The notes: a model not told the origin generated them from the letters alone. DNA of 64,000 nucleotides from Natronohydrobacter sp. (GCA_020832585.1 JAFIEL010000001.1:34711-98710), one strand, 5' to 3'. Counted from the first letter of the stretch, positions 9,774-20,015 are shown. Made by a program: numbers and translations.

Positions 9774-10585
9774 GCGTGACAACAACCACACCGCCCTCGG
9801 GCCCGACATGGCAGCGCTTTACTCCCGCAGAGCGGCTTGCCCGTTATGCCGTCTATCTGGTCGCGGTCATGGCACTGGTCTGGTCGGTGCGCAATGTAAG
9901 TATCATCCCCGAGTTCCTCTATGATGCGCATACCCAGATGGCCGATCTGCTGACCCGCATGTGGCCGCCTGATCTGAGCTATTATCCGACAACCGTGCAT
10001 GGCGCGCTGATAGAGACCTTGCACATCGCAACACTCGGCACGATTCTGTCCATCGTGATGGCGGTGCCTATAGGGTTGATGGCCGCCCGAAATATCGTAC
10101 CGTTCCGGGCCGTGAACGAGTTTGCGAAACTGATCCTCGTTGCCTCGCGCTCGGTCAATTCGCTGGTCTGGGCGCTGCTTTTCGTGGCGATCTTTGGCCC
10201 CGGCGCGCTGGCAGGCACAATCGCGATTGCGTTCCGGTCCATCGGCTTCGTGGGCAAACTATTTGCCGAGGCGGTGGAAGAAGCCAGCCCCGGCCCGATC
10301 GAGGCGCTGACCGCCGCCGGGGCAAGCTGGCCTGCGCTGCTTCTCAAGGGTTATTGGCCACAGGTGCAGCCAGCCTTTTGGTCGATCGCCCTGTTTCGCT
10401 GGGATATCAATGTGCGCGAATCTGCTGTGCTGGGGCTGGTGGGGGCTGGCGGCATCGGGTTGGTGCTGGACACGGCGATGAACTTCTTCCAGTGGACGCG
10501 CGTCGCCACGATCCTTCTGGCCATTTTCGCGGTCGTGGTTCTAGCTGAGATTCTTGTCACCCAAATCCGCAAGCGGTTGATCTGA
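9770..10585 (+). CDS. phnE: PhnE-type ABC transporter permease (2)
   Basis: paralog of the previous ORF (VEEASPGPIEALTAAGASWPALLLKGYWPQ); GTGA overlap start at 9770. Confidence 0.9.
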   Translation: MSVTTTTPPSGPTWQRFTPAERLARYAVYLVAVMALVWSVRNVSIIPEFLYDAHTQMADLLTRMWPPDLSYYPTTVHGALIETLHIATLGTILSIVMAVPIGLMAARNIVPFRAVNEFAKLILVASRSVNSLVWALLFVAIFGPGALAGTIAIAFRSIGFVGKLFAEAVEEASPGPIEALTAAGASWPALLLKGYWPQVQPAFWSIALFRWDINVRESAVLGLVGAGGIGLVLDTAMNFFQWTRVATILLAIFAVVVLAEILVTQIRKRLI

Positions 10586-10588
10586 GAG

Positions 10589-11512
10589 ATGGGTCTTTCT
10601 CCGATGGCGCCCGGCTGGAGCGCGCGAGATGCAGTGGCGCGCTACGAAGTGATCCGGGCCGATCTGCCGCAGACGACTTTTCCGCCTGCCGCGCGCGCGA
10701 TTCATGATCTGTCCGAAGTCATCGCAAGCCATGATGCTTTTGTGCTGGATGCTTTTGGCGTCCTGAATGTGGGCGAAACGGCGATTCCGGGTGCTGTAGA
10801 GCGCGTGGCGCAGATGCGGCGTGCTGGCCGTTCTGTCGTCGTCCTGACAAATGGGGCGAGTTTCGCGAAGGAAAAGGCACTGGCGAAATACCGGCGGCTG
10901 GGGTTTGACTTTGCCCCCGAAGAGGTGATCGCCAGCCGCGATATCGCTGCCGCGGCCCTAGCCGACTGGCCGCAGGATCATGTCTGGGCCGCGATTACCG
11001 CAACAGGGGCCGAGTTTGAAGATATTCCCTTTGATCTGCGTCCGCTTGATCGGTCGCCTGATCTTTGGCAGCATGCGGACGGGTTTTTGTTTCTTGGGTC
11101 TGAAAGTTGGACCGAGGCCAGACAAGCGAGGCTGATTGCGGCACTAAAGGACAAACCGCGCCCGCTTCTGGTTGCCAACCCTGACATCGTGGCGCCGCGC
11201 GAGGTCGGGTTTTCGCTTGAGCCGGGGCATTTTGTCCAAGAGATCGCGCAAGAAACAGGGTGTCGCGTGCAGTATTTCGGCAAACCTCATGCCAATGCGT
11301 TCGAAGCAGTGCGGAAAGCCTTGCCGAGCGGGTTGCGTTCTGAACGGATCGCGATGGTAGGTGACACGCTGCATACGGATATTTTGGGTGGGCGCGCTGC
11401 AGGCATGGCAACCGTGCTGATTGCAGGACATGGATTGTTCGCCGGGCATGACCCTACGGGTTTCATCGCGGCCTCTGGGATTGTGCCGGATTATATCGCG
11501 GCAACGACATGA
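10589..11512 (+). CDS. HAD superfamily subfamily IIA hydrolase/phosphatase
   Basis: DAFVLDAFGVLNVGETAIPGAVE, VVVLTNGAS, YFGKPHANAFEAV, MVGDTLHTDILGGRAAGM. Confidence 0.9.
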   Translation: MGLSPMAPGWSARDAVARYEVIRADLPQTTFPPAARAIHDLSEVIASHDAFVLDAFGVLNVGETAIPGAVERVAQMRRAGRSVVVLTNGASFAKEKALAKYRRLGFDFAPEEVIASRDIAAAALADWPQDHVWAAITATGAEFEDIPFDLRPLDRSPDLWQHADGFLFLGSESWTEARQARLIAALKDKPRPLLVANPDIVAPREVGFSLEPGHFVQEIAQETGCRVQYFGKPHANAFEAVRKALPSGLRSERIAMVGDTLHTDILGGRAAGMATVLIAGHGLFAGHDPTGFIAASGIVPDYIAATT

Positions 11513-11525
11513 TCCAAAGGCCGGA

Positions 11526-12671
11526 TCATTGCTCCGGGAACCTGCCTGACAGACAGGTTTTCTGAATCGTCAGGTCCGGGGCCAGGAATATCAGATCGGC
11601 GCGCGCGCCCGGTGCAATCCGTCCCCTGTCCTGTGCGCCGATCACATCAGCAGGGACGCGGCTTGCCATCGCAAGGGCGCGCGCGGTATCGACCCCCAGT
11701 TCGACCAGATGGCGCACCGATTGCGGCAGTGAAATATCAGCACCTGCCAATGTGCCGTCTTCAAGCGTCAGGCGGTTGTCACGCCGCAGGATACGCCGCC
11801 CGTTCAGGGTGAAATGATCTACGTTGCTGCCTGCAACGGCCATGGCGTCGCTGACAAGAAACAGCCCGTCAGCGGGTTTCATGGCCAAGGCCACCTGCAG
11901 ACATTCGGGCGCCACATGGACCCCATCGGCAATGATCCCGGCCACAAGCGGTGTGGTCAGGGCCGCGCCGACCAGACCGGGGGCACGGTTGGCCAGTGCG
12001 CCCATGGCATTGTATAAATGGGTGACACAGCGCGCCCCTGCATCATGGGCGGCCCTTGCGTGCTCTGCAGAGCAATCACTATGGCCAAGGCTGACAATCA
12101 CCCCGGCGCGGTCCAGCGCGGTGATCTGATCCAGTGTGACGGATTCAGGGGCGACCGTGACCAGCAGCACGGGCAAATCCTGCGCAGCAGTGCAAATCAG
12201 GTCGAGATCGCTTTCGGTCATGGGGCGCAGAAATGCTGCATCATGCGCGCCTTTGCGCGCCGGGTCGAGATGCGGCCCCTCCAGATGCAGGCCAGCAAAG
12301 CCGGGCACATCCTCGCGCGCTGCGGCAATTCCTGCTGCGATCACACGGCGCGTGGTCTGTGGCGTATCGCTGATCAGTGTCGGCAGGATCGCTGTTGATC
12401 CAAGCCGGATATGTGCAGCACAGATCTGCGCAAGTTGCGCGATATCCGTGTCCGGCCCGACCATCACACCATCGCCACCATTGACCTGCAGATCGACAAA
12501 GCCGGGCGCGAGCAGTCCTTCACCCAAATCCGTGACCACTGCGTCGGCGGGCAGATCCGCAGCTTGCAAGTGCAAAGCAGCGATCCGGCCGTCCGCCGTC
12601 ACGCTGACAGCGGCGTTTCGGTGCAGGGTCCAGCCATCAAAGATTTGGGTAGCCTTGAACGCTCGGATCAT
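11526..12671 (-). CDS. nagA: N-acetylglucosamine-6-phosphate deacetylase
   Basis: APGFVDLQVNGGDGVM, GLHLEGPHLDPARKGAHD, SLGHSDCSAEHARAAHDAGARCVTHLYNAMGALANRAPG, LVSDAM; start MIRAFKATQ overlaps the upstream stop. The 587-aa ORF in the track is an over-extension. Confidence 0.94.
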   Translation of the reverse strand: MIRAFKATQIFDGWTLHRNAAVSVTADGRIAALHLQAADLPADAVVTDLGEGLLAPGFVDLQVNGGDGVMVGPDTDIAQLAQICAAHIRLGSTAILPTLISDTPQTTRRVIAAGIAAAREDVPGFAGLHLEGPHLDPARKGAHDAAFLRPMTESDLDLICTAAQDLPVLLVTVAPESVTLDQITALDRAGVIVSLGHSDCSAEHARAAHDAGARCVTHLYNAMGALANRAPGLVGAALTTPLVAGIIADGVHVAPECLQVALAMKPADGLFLVSDAMAVAGSNVDHFTLNGRRILRRDNRLTLEDGTLAGADISLPQSVRHLVELGVDTARALAMASRVPADVIGAQDRGRIAPGARADLIFLAPDLTIQKTCLSGRFPEQ

Positions 12672-13693
12672 CAGACCGTCTCGGTTATCTTGCGCAGATG
12701 GCGTGGTGTGTCGGGTTGCAACCCGCGGCGTCGGGCCAGCGCCTCGATGAAGGCATAGAAGGACACGACGCGCAACAGCGGGTCGATCAACGGGTGCAGT
12801 GGTGGTGCAACCGGCAACTCGATCACATCTGCTACCTCGGCGGTCACAAAGACATCTGCCCCTTGTGCTTTCAGGCGTTGGGTTGTCGCTGAGAATCCGT
12901 CTTTTGCGGCATCCTCGCAGATCAGGCCAAGCACCGGAAAGCCGCGCTCGACCAGCGCAGCCGGGCCGTGCAGCACTTCGGCGGCGGAATAGGCTTCGGC
13001 ATGGATGGCCGATGTTTCCTTGAATTTCAGCGCAACCTCGCTGGCAATCGCATAGCCCGCACCGCGCCCAAGCACATAGAGCGCAGGGGCGCGTACCAAC
13101 CGGTCCGAGAGGGCGTGCCAGTCGCATTTCAGCGCAGCCTCGCAGGCTTCGGGTAGCGCAGTCAATGCATTGGCCAAGACCTGATCGTCGCGCCAGGTCG
13201 CCAGCAAGGCGAGACTGCCAACGACTGATGTGACGAAACTCTTGGTTGCGGCAACACTGCGTTCCGGACCGCAATGCAACGGCAGACACTGATTGCTCTC
13301 GCGAGCAAGATCGCTGTCGGGATTGTTTGTCAGCGCAACGGCAATGGCGCCGGAATCGCGCGCCGCGCGGGTCATCGCCACGATATCCGGACTTTGGCCG
13401 GATTGCGAAATCGACAGTGACATGGTGCGCGGCAGGCGCAACGGAGTGGCATAGACCGAGGCAATGGATGGCCCGACCGAGGCCACCGGGATCCCGGTCA
13501 GGATTTCACAGGCATATTTGAAATAGCTGGCTGCATGATCGGATGACCCGCGCGCCACCGTGATCACAAGCTGTGGATCGAAGGCGCGCAGAGTTTCGGC
13601 CAATTCGGCCTGTGCCGCTGCATTGTTGCCAAGACAGGCAGCGACACTTGCGGGAATCTCTGCGATTTCCTGTGCCATGAAGGTCTGGGTCAT
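12671..13693 (-). CDS. SIS-domain glucosamine-6-phosphate deaminase/isomerase-like protein (NagB-II/GlmS C-terminal like)
   Basis: VARGSSDHAASYFKYACE, SLSISQSGQSPDIVAMTRAARDSGA, EVALKFKETSAIHAEAYSAAEVLHGP. Confidence 0.9.
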   Translation of the reverse strand: MTQTFMAQEIAEIPASVAACLGNNAAAQAELAETLRAFDPQLVITVARGSSDHAASYFKYACEILTGIPVASVGPSIASVYATPLRLPRTMSLSISQSGQSPDIVAMTRAARDSGAIAVALTNNPDSDLARESNQCLPLHCGPERSVAATKSFVTSVVGSLALLATWRDDQVLANALTALPEACEAALKCDWHALSDRLVRAPALYVLGRGAGYAIASEVALKFKETSAIHAEAYSAAEVLHGPAALVERGFPVLGLICEDAAKDGFSATTQRLKAQGADVFVTAEVADVIELPVAPPLHPLIDPLLRVVSFYAFIEALARRRGLQPDTPRHLRKITETV

Positions 13694-14580
13694 TCGGGCT
13701 GATCCTCTGTTCTGGCGTTCTGACGCGCCGTCCATATCGCGCCATCCAGCGCTGTTCCCTTGGGGGTGGTCCGACGCAGTTTTGCGCCGCCCTGGTTTGT
13801 GATCCGATCCAGCAAGATTGGTCCAAGCCCGCCAAGCGGGGCCACTGGCATGTCGGTTTCACCCTCTTGCAGGCGGGTGATCGCGCGCAGCAGATAGTCG
13901 CAACCCTGATCAAGAATTGCGCCCGCCACAGGGCAATGCTGTCGGGCATGACGCAAAACGCGCGGAGCAAGCGCTGCGTAATCCGACGGCCTTGCCCGAC
14001 CGGCGAAGCTGATCATGTCTGAGAGTGTGCCGAATTCCTGCCAGATATCGGCGACCAGTGGGCCATCGGACCCAAGTCTGTCGCGGGCGTGCAGGGCGCG
14101 GCGCAGGGCCTCGCGTCCGATCCATGCGCCGCTGCCCTCGTCACCCAGGGTGAAACCATAGCCGCCCAGGCGCAGCATCTGGCCCGCGCGCTGGCGCGCA
14201 AAGACAGAGCCGGTGCCAACCGCCATCACAATGCCGTCCTGATTCTCGAACGCGCCCGCAAGCGAGATGTCTATATCACCCAGAATCGCCAAATGCGGAT
14301 AGGGCAGCGCGGCGCGCAAGCGCGCGGCCGCCCCTGATTCGCTGACGCCTGCCAGACCCATCGCGATTTGTGGCGGTGCGAATGTGACGCCCGGCGCAAG
14401 CGCGTGCGCTTGCGCCAGCGTTGTGGCAAGTAGTACAGTTATCTCGCGCAAGGCTGAAGAAAAGTCACTGAAAACATTGGCGGCGCCGCCGGTCACGATC
14501 GCGGTGCGCAGGCCGCACGTCAGTTGCGCCTGCGCCCTGCATGCCGTGCCGCCGCCGTCCAGTCCAATGAAAATCTGCAT
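13690..14580 (-). CDS. BadF/BadG/BcrA-type ATPase, probable N-acetylglucosamine kinase
   Basis: MQIFIGLDGGGTACRA, VTGGAANVFSD, LGDIDISLAGAF, GTGSVFARQ, LGDEGSGAWIGREALR; RBS GGAGG. Confidence 0.87.
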   Translation of the reverse strand: MQIFIGLDGGGTACRAQAQLTCGLRTAIVTGGAANVFSDFSSALREITVLLATTLAQAHALAPGVTFAPPQIAMGLAGVSESGAAARLRAALPYPHLAILGDIDISLAGAFENQDGIVMAVGTGSVFARQRAGQMLRLGGYGFTLGDEGSGAWIGREALRRALHARDRLGSDGPLVADIWQEFGTLSDMISFAGRARPSDYAALAPRVLRHARQHCPVAGAILDQGCDYLLRAITRLQEGETDMPVAPLGGLGPILLDRITNQGGAKLRRTTPKGTALDGAIWTARQNARTEDQPE

Positions 14581-14600
14581 CGCTGCCTCCTGATTAATAT

Positions 14601-14790
14601 AATACCAAAAGAATACCAAATGAAAAGTGGTTTTTGACTGGTATCTTCGGATTGGGAGGGCGGTGGATAGCCTGGGTGAGTGGATCAAGCGCTATATTAG
14701 CTGATGAAATAGAAAGATTTTTCGAGGAGGCGCAGGTTTTTGGATTGCATGTGCCGGGCCGGCGAGAAAAAAATCTGGACAAATGGTATT
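14601..14790. promoter_or_regulatory. cluster of NagR/GntR-type half-sites in the divergent nag promoter region
   Basis: AATACCAAA at 14601 and 14612, TGGTATC at 14639, AATGGTATT at 14782. Confidence 0.5.
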
Positions 14791-14880
14791 AATTTGGTTC
14801 TACTGTGTTTCGGGGAGGCACTTATGAAATCGGGATGTGAATCCCGAAATGGTGCCCCTGCTGTAACAAGGAGGACTGCC

Positions 14881-16134
14881 ATGACGATCCGTAAGACCCT
14901 GTCCCTGACGACTGCCTTTGCGCTTTGTGCGACGGGGGTGTTCGCGCAGGATGTGACGCTGACCATCGAAAGCTGGCGCAATGATGATATCACGATCTGG
15001 CGCACCCAGATCATCCCCGCATTCGAGGCTGCTCATCCCGGCATCAAGCTGGATTTCCAGCCAACGGCCCCCGCACAATACAATTCTGCGCTGAACTCGA
15101 AGCTTGACGCGGGCACTGCAGGCGACATCGTGACGTGCCGCGCTTTTGATGCGTCGCTGCAACTGTTTGAGCGTGGGCAGCTTTCGGATCTGACCGATCT
15201 GCCGGGGATGGCAAACTACTCGGATGTTGCGAAATCGGCATGGTCCACGGATGACGGCAGCCAGACTTTCTGTGTTCCGCTGGCTTCGGTGATCCACGGT
15301 TTCATCTATAATGCCGATATTTTCAACGAGTTGGGTCTTGAAGTGCCCACGACCGAAGAAGAGTTCTTCGCGGTTCTGGACGCGATCCAGGCCGAGGGCA
15401 GTTATATCCCGATGGCCATGGGCATCAATGACCAGTGGGAAGCCGCTACAATGGGTTTCGCCAATATCGGCGTGAATTTCTGGCGCGGAGAGGAAGGGCG
15501 CGCGGCGCTCATCGCCGGGGAAAGCCGCCTGACGGACGAGGAATGGGTCGCCCCCTTCCGCCAGTTGGCGCGCTGGTCGCCATACCTTGGGCGCGGGTTT
15601 GAATCGCAAAGCTATCCGGACAGCCAGAACCTGTTCACGCTTGGTCGTGCTGCGATCTATCCCTCGGGTTCGTGGGAAATCGCGGGCTTCCGCGAGCAGG
15701 CTGATTTCGAGATGGGCGCTTTCCCGCCGCCCGTTCCCGCCGGAACCGAGGGCTGCTACATTTCTGACCACACTGATATGGGAATCGGCCTGAATGCCGC
15801 ATCGCCCAATCAGGAGGCCGGGCGTATCTTCCTTGACTGGCTGACCGGTGCCGAAGCCTCGACGCTTTTCGCCAACGCCATCCCCGGTTTCTTCCCGCTC
15901 TCCTCGGCCGAAGTGACGCTCGAAGACCCGCTGGCAGAAGAGTTCCTGAGCTGGCGCGGGCAGTGCGAAAGCACGATCCGGCCCTTCCACCAGATCGTTT
16001 CGCGCGGGACGCCGAATCTTTCGAACGAGAGCTGGACTGCATCCGCGAACGTGATGCGCGGCACATGGACACCTGAGGAAGCGGGCGAGGCCCTGCAGGC
16101 GGGTCTGTCCTCTTGGTATGCGCCGCATCAGTAA
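14881..16134 (+). CDS. carbohydrate ABC transporter substrate-binding protein (family 1)
   Basis: signal peptide MTIRKTLSLTTAFALCATGVFAQ, VTLTIESWRNDDITIWRTQIIPAFEAAHPGI; RBS AAGGAGG. Confidence 0.92.
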   Translation: MTIRKTLSLTTAFALCATGVFAQDVTLTIESWRNDDITIWRTQIIPAFEAAHPGIKLDFQPTAPAQYNSALNSKLDAGTAGDIVTCRAFDASLQLFERGQLSDLTDLPGMANYSDVAKSAWSTDDGSQTFCVPLASVIHGFIYNADIFNELGLEVPTTEEEFFAVLDAIQAEGSYIPMAMGINDQWEAATMGFANIGVNFWRGEEGRAALIAGESRLTDEEWVAPFRQLARWSPYLGRGFESQSYPDSQNLFTLGRAAIYPSGSWEIAGFREQADFEMGAFPPPVPAGTEGCYISDHTDMGIGLNAASPNQEAGRIFLDWLTGAEASTLFANAIPGFFPLSSAEVTLEDPLAEEFLSWRGQCESTIRPFHQIVSRGTPNLSNESWTASANVMRGTWTPEEAGEALQAGLSSWYAPHQ

Positions 16135-16145
16135 GCGCGAACTCT

Positions 16146-16168
16146 GGCCCCGGACATGATCCGGGGCC
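16146..16168 (+). promoter_or_regulatory. intercistronic hairpin after the SBP gene
   Basis: GGCCCCGGA-CATGA-TCCGGGGCC, perfect 9-bp stem. Confidence 0.65.
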
Positions 16169-16194
16169 GTATCCTTACGCAATCGGAGGTTCCC

Positions 16195-17127
16195 ATGTCC
16201 CGGTCCCGCGCTCCGCGGCGCCCGATCCGCTGGCATATTGCCGTGTTTCTGGCCCCGGCTCTCATTGTCTACACGGCGATCATGATCATCCCGTTGTTCG
16301 GCACGCTGAACCTGTCGCTGTTTACGCGCGGCGAGGGGAACACGCGGGAATTCGTGGGTCTCGCCAATTTCGCAACGCTGTTTGGTGATCCGCGCTGGTC
16401 GGGTGCCTTCTGGAACGCGACGTGGAATAACCTTTGGTTCTTCATCATCCATATGCTGGTGCAGAATCCCATCGGAGTGGCGCTTGCCGCGATCCTGTCC
16501 TCGCCGCGTCTGCGTTTCGCGGCGTTCTACCGGACCGCAATCTTCATTCCGGCGATCCTGAGTTTCGTAATTGTGGGATTCGTCTGGCGGTTGATCCTGT
16601 CACCGCTCTGGGGTGTCGCGCCGAACATGATGGACGCGATTGGTCTGGGCAATTGGTTCGCGCCGTGGCTGGGGCAGGAAAGCTCGGCGCTGACCACACT
16701 CGCGCTGATCTCTGTCTGGCAATTCGTAGGGATCCCGATGATGCTGATCTATGCTGCGTTGCTGTCGATCCCCGATGAGGTGCTTGAGGCCGCAGAGATG
16801 GACGGGATTACCGGCGCATCGCAATTCTGGAAGATCAAGCTGCCCCTGATCCTGCCCACGATCGGCATCATCTCGATCCTGACATTCGTCGGCAATTTCA
16901 ACGCTTTCGACCTGATCTATGTGGCCCAAGGGGCGCTGGCCGGGCCGAATTATTCGACCGATATTCTGGGCAGTTTCCTTTTCCGCACGTTCTTCGGCTT
17001 TCAATTGCAGCTTGGTGATCCGCATATGGGCGCGACTGTGGCAACCGTGATGTTCTTTATCATCCTTGCTGGCGTCTCGCTGTATCTGTTCGGCATTCAG
17101 ACGCGGCTGCGCCGCTACCAGTTCTGA
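16195..17127 (+). CDS. sugar ABC transporter permease (MalF/UgpA type)
   Basis: EAAEMDGITGASQFWKIKLPLILPTIG EAA loop; multiple TM segments. Confidence 0.92.
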   Translation: MSRSRAPRRPIRWHIAVFLAPALIVYTAIMIIPLFGTLNLSLFTRGEGNTREFVGLANFATLFGDPRWSGAFWNATWNNLWFFIIHMLVQNPIGVALAAILSSPRLRFAAFYRTAIFIPAILSFVIVGFVWRLILSPLWGVAPNMMDAIGLGNWFAPWLGQESSALTTLALISVWQFVGIPMMLIYAALLSIPDEVLEAAEMDGITGASQFWKIKLPLILPTIGIISILTFVGNFNAFDLIYVAQGALAGPNYSTDILGSFLFRTFFGFQLQLGDPHMGATVATVMFFIILAGVSLYLFGIQTRLRRYQF

Positions 17128-17133
17128 GAGGGC

Positions 17134-17976
17134 ATGATCATGTCTGCACGCGCCAATATCATGCGGTCATCTGCCGCCCATGCGATCCTGATCGCCTACA
17201 CGATCCTTGCGCTTTATCCGGTCTTTCTGATCGTCATCAATTCGATGAAATCGCGCCGCGCGATCTTCAATGACCCGCTGGCGCTGCCCACGCGCGAAAC
17301 TTTCGATCTGGTGGGCTTCCATACGGTGCTGGAGCAGGGGAATTTCCTGCTTTATTTCCAGAACTCGCTGATCGTTACCGTGGCCTCGCTCTTCTTCGCG
17401 CTCTTGTTCGGGGCGATGGCTGCTTTTGCGCTGGCCGAATACCGCTTTCGCGGCAATCTGTTGATGGGGCTATATCTGGCGCTGGGCATCATGATCCCGA
17501 TCCGGCTGGGCACAGTCGCCATTCTGGAAATGATGGTCGCGGCCAATCTGGTAAACACGCATTGGGCACTGATACTGGTCTACACGGCCAATGGCTTGCC
17601 TTTGGCGGTGTTCATCCTGTCCGAATTCATGCGGCAAGTGTCAGACGATCTGAAAAACGCTGCCCGTATCGACGGACTGAGCGAATACCGCATCTTCTTT
17701 ACCATCGCGCTGCCACTGGTGCGCCCGGCACTGGCTACAGTTGCGGTGTTTACCATGATCCCGATCTGGAACGACCTGTGGTTCCCGCTGATCCTTGCAC
17801 CGGGCGAGTCGACCAAAACGCTGACTCTGGGCAGCCAGATATTCCTCGGCCAGTATGTAACCAACTGGAACGCAGTTCTGGCCGCGCTGACGCTCGCGAT
17901 CCTGCCGGTGGTGGTGCTGTATCTGATTTTCTCGCGTCAGCTTATTCGCGGCATCACGCGGGGGGCGGTGAAATGA
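17134..17976 (+). CDS. carbohydrate ABC transporter permease (MalG/UgpE type)
   Basis: KNAARIDGLSEYRIFFTIALPLVRPALATV EAA loop. Confidence 0.92.
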   Translation: MIMSARANIMRSSAAHAILIAYTILALYPVFLIVINSMKSRRAIFNDPLALPTRETFDLVGFHTVLEQGNFLLYFQNSLIVTVASLFFALLFGAMAAFALAEYRFRGNLLMGLYLALGIMIPIRLGTVAILEMMVAANLVNTHWALILVYTANGLPLAVFILSEFMRQVSDDLKNAARIDGLSEYRIFFTIALPLVRPALATVAVFTMIPIWNDLWFPLILAPGESTKTLTLGSQIFLGQYVTNWNAVLAALTLAILPVVVLYLIFSRQLIRGITRGAVK

Positions 17977-18998
17977 TCCGGGTTCTGGTCGTGGGGCTTG
18001 GGCAGATGGGGCAAAGCCATGCGCTCGCCTATGAAAACCTGCCTGAATTCGAACTTGTCGGGCTGGTGAACCGTTCGGATGTCACCTTGCCAGAGGCGCT
18101 TTCCCATCTGCCGGTCGAGCAGAACTTCATGGCAGCGCTTGCACGACATAAGCCTGACATGGTGTCTGTCGCGACCTATTCGGACAGCCATGCGGCACTT
18201 GCGATCACCGCGATGCAGGCCGGCGCGCAAGTCTTTGTCGAAAAACCGCTTGCAACGACTGTGGCCGATTGCGAGGCCGTGGCAGAAACAGCCAGACGCA
18301 CCGGCCGCAAGCTGATGGTGGGGCATATCTTGCGCCATCATCCGACATGGATTGAACTCATCAAGGCCGCGCGCGACTTGCAAGGGCCGTATGTGTTCCG
18401 GCTGAACCTGAACCAGCGTTCCAGCGGTCCCGCATGGGAGATCCACAAGGCGCTGATGCAATCCACCTCGCCGATTGTCGATTGCGGGGTGCATTATGTC
18501 GATGTGATGTGCCAGATCACCGATGCCGCCCCGGTGGAAGTCAGGGGCATGGGCCTGCGCCTTTCGGATGAAATCGCGCCTGACATGTATAACTACGGAC
18601 ATTTTCAGGTGCTCTTCGCGGATGGGTCTTGTGGCTGGTATGAGGCAGGTTGGGGTCCGATGATGTCCGAGACCGCGCATTTCGTGAAGGACATTGTCTC
18701 GCCTGGTGGTGCGGTCAGCTTGCGCGCACCGCAAGGGATCGGATCAGCAGATGTCGAGGGACATACCGCGGCGGATCATCTGATCATTGCGCCAACAGGG
18801 CAGGGCGAGCGCGTCCAGACCTTCGCGGATAGCCCGGGTCATCAGGGACTCTGTGATTTGCAGGCGGCGGCTATGGCGCGCGCCATTAACGAGGGTCAGG
18901 ATTTGAGCCGCCATGTAACCGATGCGATCCGCTCGGTCGCAGTCTGTCTGGCGGCAGATCAAAGCGTGCGCACAGGTCAGCCTGTGCGCCTTGGGTAA
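17973..18998 (+). CDS. Gfo/Idh/MocA family oxidoreductase
   Basis: MIRVLVVGLGQMGQSHALAYENLPEFELVGLVNRS, VFVEKPLATTVADCEAVAETARRTGRKLMVGHILRHHP; ATGA overlap with the permease. Confidence 0.92.
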   Translation: MIRVLVVGLGQMGQSHALAYENLPEFELVGLVNRSDVTLPEALSHLPVEQNFMAALARHKPDMVSVATYSDSHAALAITAMQAGAQVFVEKPLATTVADCEAVAETARRTGRKLMVGHILRHHPTWIELIKAARDLQGPYVFRLNLNQRSSGPAWEIHKALMQSTSPIVDCGVHYVDVMCQITDAAPVEVRGMGLRLSDEIAPDMYNYGHFQVLFADGSCGWYEAGWGPMMSETAHFVKDIVSPGGAVSLRAPQGIGSADVEGHTAADHLIIAPTGQGERVQTFADSPGHQGLCDLQAAAMARAINEGQDLSRHVTDAIRSVAVCLAADQSVRTGQPVRLG

Positions 18999-19013
18999 GG
19001 GAGGGGAAACCTC

Positions 19014-20015
19014 ATGGGAAATCTGTCACTGACGAAAGTCTGTAAATCCTTCGGCCCCGTGGATGTGATCCGCGATGTGGATCTGGAAGTGAAGGATGGC
19101 GAGTTTTGCGTTTTTGTGGGCCCCTCGGGCTGTGGCAAGTCAACACTGCTGCGGATGATTGCCGGGTTGGAGGAAATCACATCGGGCGATGTCTGCATTG
19201 ACGGGGCGGTGGTGAATAACGTGCCGCCCTCGAAGCGGGAGATCGCGATGGTGTTCCAGTCCTATGCGCTTTATCCGCATCTGAATGTGCGTGACAATAT
19301 GGGGCTGGGGTTGAAGCAGGCGGGCCAGCCGCGCGCTGAAATTGCGGAAAAGGTGGACCGCGCTGCCAAGATGCTGGATCTGGAGAAATACCTGACGCGG
19401 CGTCCGGGTGAATTGTCCGGCGGCCAGCGCCAACGCGTCGCTATTGGCCGCGCCATTGTGCGCAAGCCCAAGCTCTTTCTTTTCGACGAGCCGCTCTCGA
19501 ACCTTGATGCGGCGCTGCGCGTCCAGACCCGGATCGAGATCGCCAATCTGCACCGCGAACTGGGTGCGACCATGATCTATGTGACCCATGATCAGGTCGA
19601 GGCGATGACTCTCGCCGACCGCATCGTGGTGCTGCGCGATGGGCGGATCGAGCAGGTCGGCGCGCCGATGGAGCTTTATCACAACCCCGCCAATGAATTC
19701 GTCGCAGGCTTCATTGGTTCGCCGAAAATGAACTTCCTCAATGCCTCTGCGCTGGGCCAGCCCGGCAAGAGCCTTGGCATCCGGCCTGAACACCTCATGC
19801 TCTCGCGCGATAGCGGCTTGATCGAGGGACGTGTGAGCCATGTCGAACATCTTGGCGGCGAAACATTGATCTATCTTCGCGCAGACCCGCATGGGTTGAT
19901 CACAGTGCGGTTGTTCGGGGAACATGCGGCCTCTGTCGATGACCGCGCTTTCGTGACGCCAGATATGGCGCGTGCGTTTCACTTCGGGGATGATGGCCTG
20001 CGACTGGCTGCGTGA
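19014..20015 (+). CDS. sugar ABC transporter ATP-binding protein (UgpC/MsmK type)
   Basis: [56 protein letters not shown]-terminal TOBE-like region. Confidence 0.95.
   Translation: MGNLSLTKVCKSFGPVDVIRDVDLEVKDGEFCVFVGPSGCGKSTLLRMIAGLEEITSGDVCIDGAVVNNVPPSKREIAMVFQSYALYPHLNVRDNMGLGLKQAGQPRAEIAEKVDRAAKMLDLEKYLTRRPGELSGGQRQRVAIGRAIVRKPKLFLFDEPLSNLDAALRVQTRIEIANLHRELGATMIYVTHDQVEAMTLADRIVVLRDGRIEQVGAPMELYHNPANEFVAGFIGSPKMNFLNASALGQPGKSLGIRPEHLMLSRDSGLIEGRVSHVEHLGGETLIYLRADPHGLITVRLFGEHAASVDDRAFVTPDMARAFHFGDDGLRLAA

Noticed and set aside
7163-10585. Complete phosphonate catabolism locus
   Set aside because: Only transporter genes plus a HAD phosphatase; no C-P lyase, PhnX or PhnWY genes in the window.
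11526-13289. 587-aa ORF spanning nagA and part of the SIS gene
   Set aside because: Only the C-terminal 381 aa match NagA; the upstream part is out-of-frame SIS gene sequence, so nagA starts at 12671.
14800-16452. 550-aa - strand ORF opposite the SBP/permease genes
   Set aside because: No recognisable domain, atypical composition; the + strand encodes an intact SBP and permease.
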